Assembly (NCBI RefSeq): GCF_003391395.1
Contig: NZ_CP024190.1
Location: forward strand, 4,650,001-4,714,000
Origin: Mycobacterium marinum
Lineage (GTDB): Bacteria > Actinomycetota > Actinomycetes > Mycobacteriales > Mycobacteriaceae
DNA: 64,000 bases
Direction of reading: 5' to 3'
Shown: positions 59,284 through 64,000 of the stretch, in pieces
How positions within the stretch are numbered: position 1 is the stretch's first letter
Layout: each line of letters starts with the position of its first letter
Translations under genes and position numbers: made by a program
The notes under the pieces: generated by a model
Seen by the model: the letters and a program-made list of their open reading frames with translations, nothing else
Database searches by the model: none
What the model was told of the DNA's origin: nothing

Positions 59284-59644
59284 CTTGCTCTCCAGCCGCA
59301 CTTGCGGGAAACAACAGCACCAACTGACGTAACAGTAACCCAAATCACTGGCCGAGGCAGTGGCCGCAGCGACCCGACGGAATGCCGCTCCCCCACCAGA
59401 GGAAAGACTCAGCAACACCGTGGCAGGCCGCACTACACCAGGCGGCATGACAAGCCCAGCAAAGCCCCGGTTCACCCCGCCCGGCCCGGGCGTAAATCCG
59501 AGTCCACAACCATCCATCATCAGATCCGGCCGCCGGGGATTCGCCTAGCCGGTCACCATCTATTCACATTCCAGGCATGACCATCGCCAAACGCGCGAGC
59601 GTATAGCAGTCAAATTATTTGACACGGTGAATGAAACATAAACA

Positions 59645-59695
59645 GTGCACAGTGCACAGTCCCGTTTCACAAACAGTGCACTTTGCACAATGCAC
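59645..59695. repeat. Cluster of five TGCAC motifs
   Basis: GTGCAC at 59645, 59652 and 59676, then TTGCAC and TGCAC by 59695. The first two are palindromic GTGCAC. Likely regulator-binding array between the divergent groups. Confidence 0.55.
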
Positions 59696-59951
59696 AACGG
59701 ACAATTAACAACGTGTTCACAAGCGGGACTCCGGGGCTGAACGACCAGACCTTTTGCGCGAAAGACGTTGTTGTAGTCGATAACTAAGTCACACCGGCCG
59801 AGGGACTACGCCAGGTCTCGAGGCGCGCCGCCGCAGGTTGTCCGGCCCCTCTGGGAAATAATCGCAATCCCTTGCCAGCGGGTTGTTCCATGGAATAGAT
59901 TCGCATATCAGCGACACTCATATTCTGAACGCCATTCCGCAGTCAGTTCTG

Positions 59952-59991
59952 GACCGACATATTCGTCCCAAGACCGACATATCCGTCTCAA
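59952..59991 (+). repeat. 20-bp tandem repeat before the P450
   Basis: GACCGACATAT(T/C)CGTC(C/T)CAA twice in immediate succession, 18 of 20 bases equal, ending 19 bp before the TTG start. Possible operator for an activator or repressor of the P450-MFS operon. Confidence 0.6.
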
Positions 59992-60010
59992 GATTTGAAG
60001 GGGTGACATT

Positions 60011-61222
60011 TTGGCCTATCCTGAAACCAATATTGCAACGGACTACCCATTCACTCAGCCGGACGCGTTGTCGGCGCCCCGGGAGCTCGGCAAACTCCGG
60101 CGGCGGTGCCCGGTCGCCGACGTGCGGTTTCCCAGCGGCGACCCGGCGGTTGTCGTCACCCGCTACGACGATGCCAAGCGAGTGCTGGACGACCCTCGAG
60201 TCAGCCGGAACATGTACCGCGCGGACGCCGCCAGGCTGTCGACCACCCAGCTCAACATGCTCGAGCTGGAGTTCGTCTCGACTCTGGTTGACCCGCCCAA
60301 TCACACCCGGATCCGCCGGCTGTTCGCCAAGGCACTGCGCCGGGGGCGAATCGAGGAGTTGCGGCCGAGGATCGTCACGATCGTCGATGAGCTGCTCGAC
60401 GCAATGCTGGCCGGGCCGATGCCCGCCGACGCCGTCGATGCCCTCGCCCGCCCACTGCCGCGGCAGATCATCGGCGAGATGTTCGGCTTTCCACCGGGCG
60501 AGGGCGACCGAGCCCAATACTGGGCGGAGCGGCTGTTCAGCCTCTCGCTCCACACGGCCGAGGAAATGGCCGCGGGCCAGCAGGAGTTCGCGGCGTTCAT
60601 CTGCGAGCTGGCCGAGAAACGGCGGGCCGAGCCGACGGGCGACTTCTTCAGCGATCTAGTCGCGGTGTCCGACGTCGACGACGGGCAGCTCAGTCACCTC
60701 GAACTGGTCTACCTCGCACAGGCCCTCTTCGCCGCCGGCATCGACTCCACCTGGGTGATGATCTCCCGGATGATCGGTCTACTGCTGCACAAGGGTTGCT
60801 ATGGCCGGGTGGTTGCCGATCCCAAGCTGATCGAGCCCACGGTCGAGGAGGTGTTGCGCTACCTGCCGCCGTCTAATCTCGGTGCTCTCCGTTATGCAGT
60901 CGAGGACATCGAACTCGACGACGCGGTGATCCCGAAGGGAACCACGATTGCGGTCAGTACTACTGCGGCCAACCGCGACCCCCGTTTCTTCGACGACCCA
61001 GACGAGTTCCTGGTCGACCGGTCGGAGAATCGGCATGTCAGTTTCGGCCACGGCCGGTTTCTGTGTCCGGGGGCCTGGCTGGCTCGTTGCGAGATGCAGT
61101 CGCTGCTTCGCGGTCTGGTCACCCGGGTGCCGACACTCGAGCTCGCGGCGGATGTGAACGACTTGAAGGTTCGTACCGGGATGATGAACGAGGGCATGCT
61201 GTCGCTGCCGGTGCGTTGGTGA
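60011..61222 (+). CDS. Cytochrome P450
   Basis: 403 aa from TTG 60011, with GAAGGGG upstream. I-helix AAGIDSTWV with the acid/Thr-type pair, EEVLRY (ExxR), and the heme loop FGHGRFLCPGAWL. Length suits a bacterial class I P450. TTG is a weak start and implies low expression. It is followed 27 bp later by the MFS gene, one operon. Confidence 0.93.
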   Translation: MAYPETNIATDYPFTQPDALSAPRELGKLRRRCPVADVRFPSGDPAVVVTRYDDAKRVLDDPRVSRNMYRADAARLSTTQLNMLELEFVSTLVDPPNHTRIRRLFAKALRRGRIEELRPRIVTIVDELLDAMLAGPMPADAVDALARPLPRQIIGEMFGFPPGEGDRAQYWAERLFSLSLHTAEEMAAGQQEFAAFICELAEKRRAEPTGDFFSDLVAVSDVDDGQLSHLELVYLAQALFAAGIDSTWVMISRMIGLLLHKGCYGRVVADPKLIEPTVEEVLRYLPPSNLGALRYAVEDIELDDAVIPKGTTIAVSTTAANRDPRFFDDPDEFLVDRSENRHVSFGHGRFLCPGAWLARCEMQSLLRGLVTRVPTLELAADVNDLKVRTGMMNEGMLSLPVRW

Positions 61223-61249
61223 CACCCTGACGACGACCGAGAGGCTGCC

Positions 61250-62938
61250 ATGATGCGCCCGAGAGCCACCGTCGCCGCGGCCACGCCGACCACCGATCTC
61301 GCGGCCGGCAGGGCGCTGATCACCCCGAGGCGCCGCAACTTCATTTTCCTGGCGCTCGTGTTGGGAATACTGCTCTCGTCCCTGGATCAGACCATCGTCG
61401 CCATCGCGTTGCCAACCATCGTTGCCGACCTGGGAGAGGCGGGGCGCCAATCGTGGGTGGTCACCAGCTACCTGCTGGCCTCGACGATCGCCACCGCGCT
61501 GGTCGGCAAGCTCGGCGATATGTTCGGACGCAAGAGGGTATTTCAAGTCGCCGTGCTGCTCTTTGTGGCGGGGTCGGCGTCGTGTGGGCTGACGCAGTCG
61601 ATGACCATGCTGGTCGCATCCCGTGCCTTACAGGGCGTCGGCGGAGGCGCCATCACCGTCACCGCCATCGCCCTGATCGGTGAAGTGGTGCCACTTCGAG
61701 ATCGGGGTCGGTATCAGGGGATCCTCGGCGCGGTAATCGGTATCGCGACGATCGGCGGCCCGTTGCTCGGCGGCTACTTCACCGACTGCCTGAGCTGGCG
61801 GTGGGCATTCTGGATCAACCTCCCGGTTTCGGCGGTGGTGATCTGCGTGGCGACGGCGGCGATCCCGGCGCTGGCGGCGACAACCCGACCCGTAATCGAC
61901 TATGCCGGAATCATGTTCATCGGCTTGAGCCTCGCCGCCTTGACCCTGGCTACCAGTTTGGGCGGGTCGGTCTACACGTGGGGATCGGCGCCCATCATTG
62001 GTCTGTTCACGGCTGCCGGCGTGACTCTAGCCGTTTTCGTCTGGGTGGAAACCATCGCCGCGCAGCCCATTCTGCCAATTCGCCTGTTCGCCGCGCCGGT
62101 ATTCAGCGTGTGCTGCGTGCTGGCGTTCGTCGTGGGGTTCGCGATGCTGGGCGCACTGATCTTCGTGCCAACATTCATGCAGTACGTCAACGGCATTTCG
62201 GCAACCGCCTCGGGACTGCGCATCGTGCCGATGGTGATCGGCATGTTGATCACGTCCATCGGTAGCGGCAGCATGGTGGGGCGCACCGGCCGCTACAAGG
62301 TCTTTCCAGTCCTGGGCACGGCGCTGATGACACTCGCGTTTCTTTTGATGTCGCGCATGGACGAATCGACTTCTGCGGCAGTGCAGTCGGTCTACCTGCT
62401 GATCCTGGGGTCCGCCATCGGGATGTCCTCGCAGGTGCTGGTAATCATCGTGCAGAACACGTCGGAGTTCGAAGACCTGGGCGTTGCGACCTCTGGCGTT
62501 AGCCTGTTCCGAACCATCGGCGGCTCGTTCGGAGCCGCCATCTTCGGTTCCTTGTTCGTCAACTTCCTCAACTCGCGGCTGGCTTCGGCGCTGACGGCCA
62601 CCGGCGCGGCCACCGAAGTGGCTAGTTCCCCCGAAGCGCTGCACCGACAATCCCCTGCCGTGGCAGCGCCGATCGTGCACGCCTACGCCGGATCACTAGC
62701 CCAGGTATTCCTGTGCGCGGCACCGGTCGCCGCCATTGGTTTCGTCTTGGCCCTATTCATGCGCGAAGTCCCGTTGCGCGATATCCACAACAGGGAACAC
62801 GACGCACGCGTGCCGCCCGGCGATGGGTCGGGTCAGCAGAACAAGCTCGAGGGCGACTTGGACACCGGCGAATCCGTAGGCGCGCCGGGCAAGGAGCCGG
62901 ATTTCGGTGTTGATCCCGCCATGGGGCCGGTTCGATAG
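61250..62938 (+). CDS. MFS exporter, DHA2 family (14 TM)
   Basis: 562 aa. LDQTIVAIALPTI (motif D1), GKLGDMFGRKR (motif A), GIATIGGPLLGG (motif C). About 14 membrane helices, then a hydrophilic tail. EmrB/QacA-type drug/H+ antiporter that could export the substrate or product of the P450. ATG 61250 or the adjacent ATG 61253 may be used. Confidence 0.92.
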   Translation: MMRPRATVAAATPTTDLAAGRALITPRRRNFIFLALVLGILLSSLDQTIVAIALPTIVADLGEAGRQSWVVTSYLLASTIATALVGKLGDMFGRKRVFQVAVLLFVAGSASCGLTQSMTMLVASRALQGVGGGAITVTAIALIGEVVPLRDRGRYQGILGAVIGIATIGGPLLGGYFTDCLSWRWAFWINLPVSAVVICVATAAIPALAATTRPVIDYAGIMFIGLSLAALTLATSLGGSVYTWGSAPIIGLFTAAGVTLAVFVWVETIAAQPILPIRLFAAPVFSVCCVLAFVVGFAMLGALIFVPTFMQYVNGISATASGLRIVPMVIGMLITSIGSGSMVGRTGRYKVFPVLGTALMTLAFLLMSRMDESTSAAVQSVYLLILGSAIGMSSQVLVIIVQNTSEFEDLGVATSGVSLFRTIGGSFGAAIFGSLFVNFLNSRLASALTATGAATEVASSPEALHRQSPAVAAPIVHAYAGSLAQVFLCAAPVAAIGFVLALFMREVPLRDIHNREHDARVPPGDGSGQQNKLEGDLDTGESVGAPGKEPDFGVDPAMGPVR

Positions 62939-63159
62939 TCCCGGCCCACCGTCACCTGCATGCCTTGGTGGCGCTTGTCGATACTACTGCGCGGCACACC
63001 AACTCATCGGCCGAGGATGTAGCCATTTTTGTCGCGATCCCAGGCCCTGGGTTCAATCCCCTAGCGCATGCGTGCCGTGCAGAAGGCGAGCAGCCCAGCC
63101 GGCGCCAGAACACCACCAGGTTATCGTCACGATGTACTGGCTGAGGCATTTCTTCTCGC

Positions 63160-63390
63160 GGTCCGGGGGGCCGGTGTGAAACCCGTCCGGGTGCGGGGCA
63201 ATGTGCAACCCGAAGCCGCTGTGCTGACGTAGGTACCCCGCGCTCATCGCGTTGGGGTAGCCGGGCCGACAGACAATCTCACCGACCATGCCGGTAGGCA
63301 GTCCGGTGCCGTCGTCGTCGACGATCCGGACGTCGAAGTTCGGATTCGGCCGTGCCGCACGCCGGTCGCGCACCGCCGGGACCGTGAAGC
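63160..63390 (-). pseudogene. Fragment of an acyl-CoA synthetase (AMP-binding)
   Basis: The minus frame reads ARPNPNFDVRIVDDDGTGLP, then TGMVGEIVCRPGYPNAMSAGY and later FHTG, the C-lobe entry of AMP-forming ligases. The preceding and following parts of the enzyme are missing, and the segment between 62939 and 63437 has no intact gene. A degraded ligase of the catabolic cluster. Confidence 0.6.
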
Positions 63391-63437
63391 GATCGACTCC
63401 GAGATCAGACGGACCGAAGGGCCCGCTCAGCTGCCGA

Positions 63438-64000
63438 TCAGGCTTTCGACGCGGCCGGATCGGGCAGGCCGTCGGCGGTGTATCCGAAATCGGCGGGCGA
63501 GGTTTGCGCCCCCGGGTAGAAGCGGTGCGCCCAGCGACGAAGGGCAGCATAGTCGCGCGCCTCTTCGGGAGCCAGGTTCGGCTTCTCCAGGTATTTCATG
63601 TTCTCCCAGGTGAAGAAGTCTTGTTTGATGACTTCCTGCTGCAGCGCCAGGAACCTTGCGGCGCGACCGATCGGTACGTCGCCGGCGTCGCCGGGTTCGC
63701 GAATGGAAGCCTGGGTGTAGAAGTAGTCGGTGTAGTCCTCGTCGACCGGTGTCTGTCCGGTGACTTGAACGGTGGCCACCAATTCGCTTGGAAAGCGCAC
63801 AATTCCGAGGCCCAGTGAGTAGTTGTCGTAGACGATCTTCGCATCAACCGGGCCATTCGGGGTCAGCCATGTCTTGGTCCGTCCGCCGCCGAAGTTCGCA
63901 TTGACTGTCGCGTGCAGGTGATAGCCGGAGACCTCGAACGAGGCCGTGTTGGCGGGGCTGGCCGCCTTGTGCACGTATTGAACGTGGTAGGGGTCCGCGG
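63438..64000 (-). CDS. Rieske oxygenase, C-terminal part (second copy, partial)
   Basis: At least 187 aa, 5' end beyond the window. The frame is open to base 64000. Segments DYFYTQASIREPG, IGRAARFLALQQEVIKQD, RPNLAPEEARDY-like and RRWAHRFYPG follow the C-terminal catalytic region of KshA-like aromatic ring oxygenases. Which substrate it acts on cannot be told. Confidence 0.75.
   Translation of the reverse strand, partial: ADPYHVQYVHKAASPANTASFEVSGYHLHATVNANFGGGRTKTWLTPNGPVDAKIVYDNYSLGLGIVRFPSELVATVQVTGQTPVDEDYTDYFYTQASIREPGDAGDVPIGRAARFLALQQEVIKQDFFTWENMKYLEKPNLAPEEARDYAALRRWAHRFYPGAQTSPADFGYTADGLPDPAASKA

Larger units (their letters stand above)
59284..60010. other. 727-bp intergenic region with repeats
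   Basis: No protein-like ORF was accepted. It holds a TGCAC-rich operator cluster at 59645-59695, TTCCATGGAA near 59885-59894, and a 20-bp tandem pair at 59952-59991. It probably carries both the SnoaL/MaoC and the P450 promoters and their regulators' sites. Confidence 0.7.

Noticed and set aside
63035..63070. tRNA T-arm-like sequence (CTGGGTTCAATC)
   Set aside because: No acceptor or anticodon arm can be built around it and one stem pair fails; chance resemblance or a very degraded remnant.

Overview
The window is high-GC mycobacterial DNA: a 34.7 kb prophage fused to a stretch of host chromosome. The host part carries the block rv2520c-like / bcp / M20 peptidase / acpS / type I fas / rv2525c-like in the order known from Mycobacterium tuberculosis. 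It also has extra genes inside and around that block, which points to a non-tuberculous Mycobacterium. I cannot name the species from sequence alone.

Prophage (1 to about 34,672; the left end lies outside the window). Almost everything reads on the minus strand. From right to left it holds: a tRNA-Lys(CTT) 3' remnant that marks the attachment junction (34,629-34,672); a nucleotidyltransferase-like gene and a tyrosine integrase; a lysogenic cassette (DUF2510 membrane protein, alpha/beta hydrolase lacking the nucleophilic serine, MmyB-type XRE regulator); an immunity switch (repressor on +, Cro-like HTH on -, four GTTTGCC-type operators between them); and a BRO/KilAC antirepressor. Next comes a long early operon in which neighbouring genes mostly overlap by 4-8 bp. 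It includes RecE/RecT-like recombination proteins, a DNA sliding clamp, ThyX, a DUF3310 protein, a C5-cytosine methyltransferase, a DUF4326 protein, a replisome organizer with iteron-like repeats inside it, a possible helicase loader, a WhiB protein and many small Cys-rich proteins. A HicAB toxin-antitoxin pair plus one unknown gene sit on the opposite strand. The head module follows: HNH nuclease, small and large terminase, portal, MuF-like protein, scaffold, and the start of a further head gene cut by the window edge. Tail and lysis genes are not in view and presumably lie to the left.

Host chromosome (34,673-64,000). A TetR regulator and an MGAT-like acyltransferase are divergent around a perfect 14-bp palindrome. 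The fatty-acid block follows. An extra alpha/beta hydrolase has been inserted directly behind bcp, flanked by a 36-bp duplication of the bcp 3' end. A MacS-type histidine kinase, a LuxR response regulator and a DUF2339 membrane protein lie between the peptidase and acpS. Past the rv2525c-like gene is a catabolic or detoxification cluster: Rieske oxygenase, aldehyde dehydrogenase, two MaoC-type hot-dog proteins, a SnoaL-like protein, a cytochrome P450, a 14-TM-type MFS exporter, a decayed acyl-CoA ligase and a second Rieske oxygenase cut by the window edge.

How it works together: the prophage is a temperate siphovirus-type genome with its own replication, recombination and nucleotide-metabolism genes and several lysogenically expressed genes. 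At least five genes (hicA, 8021, the Cro-like gene, the prophage hydrolase, the host tetR) have a TANNNT -10 box exactly 6 nt before the start codon, which suggests leaderless transcripts.
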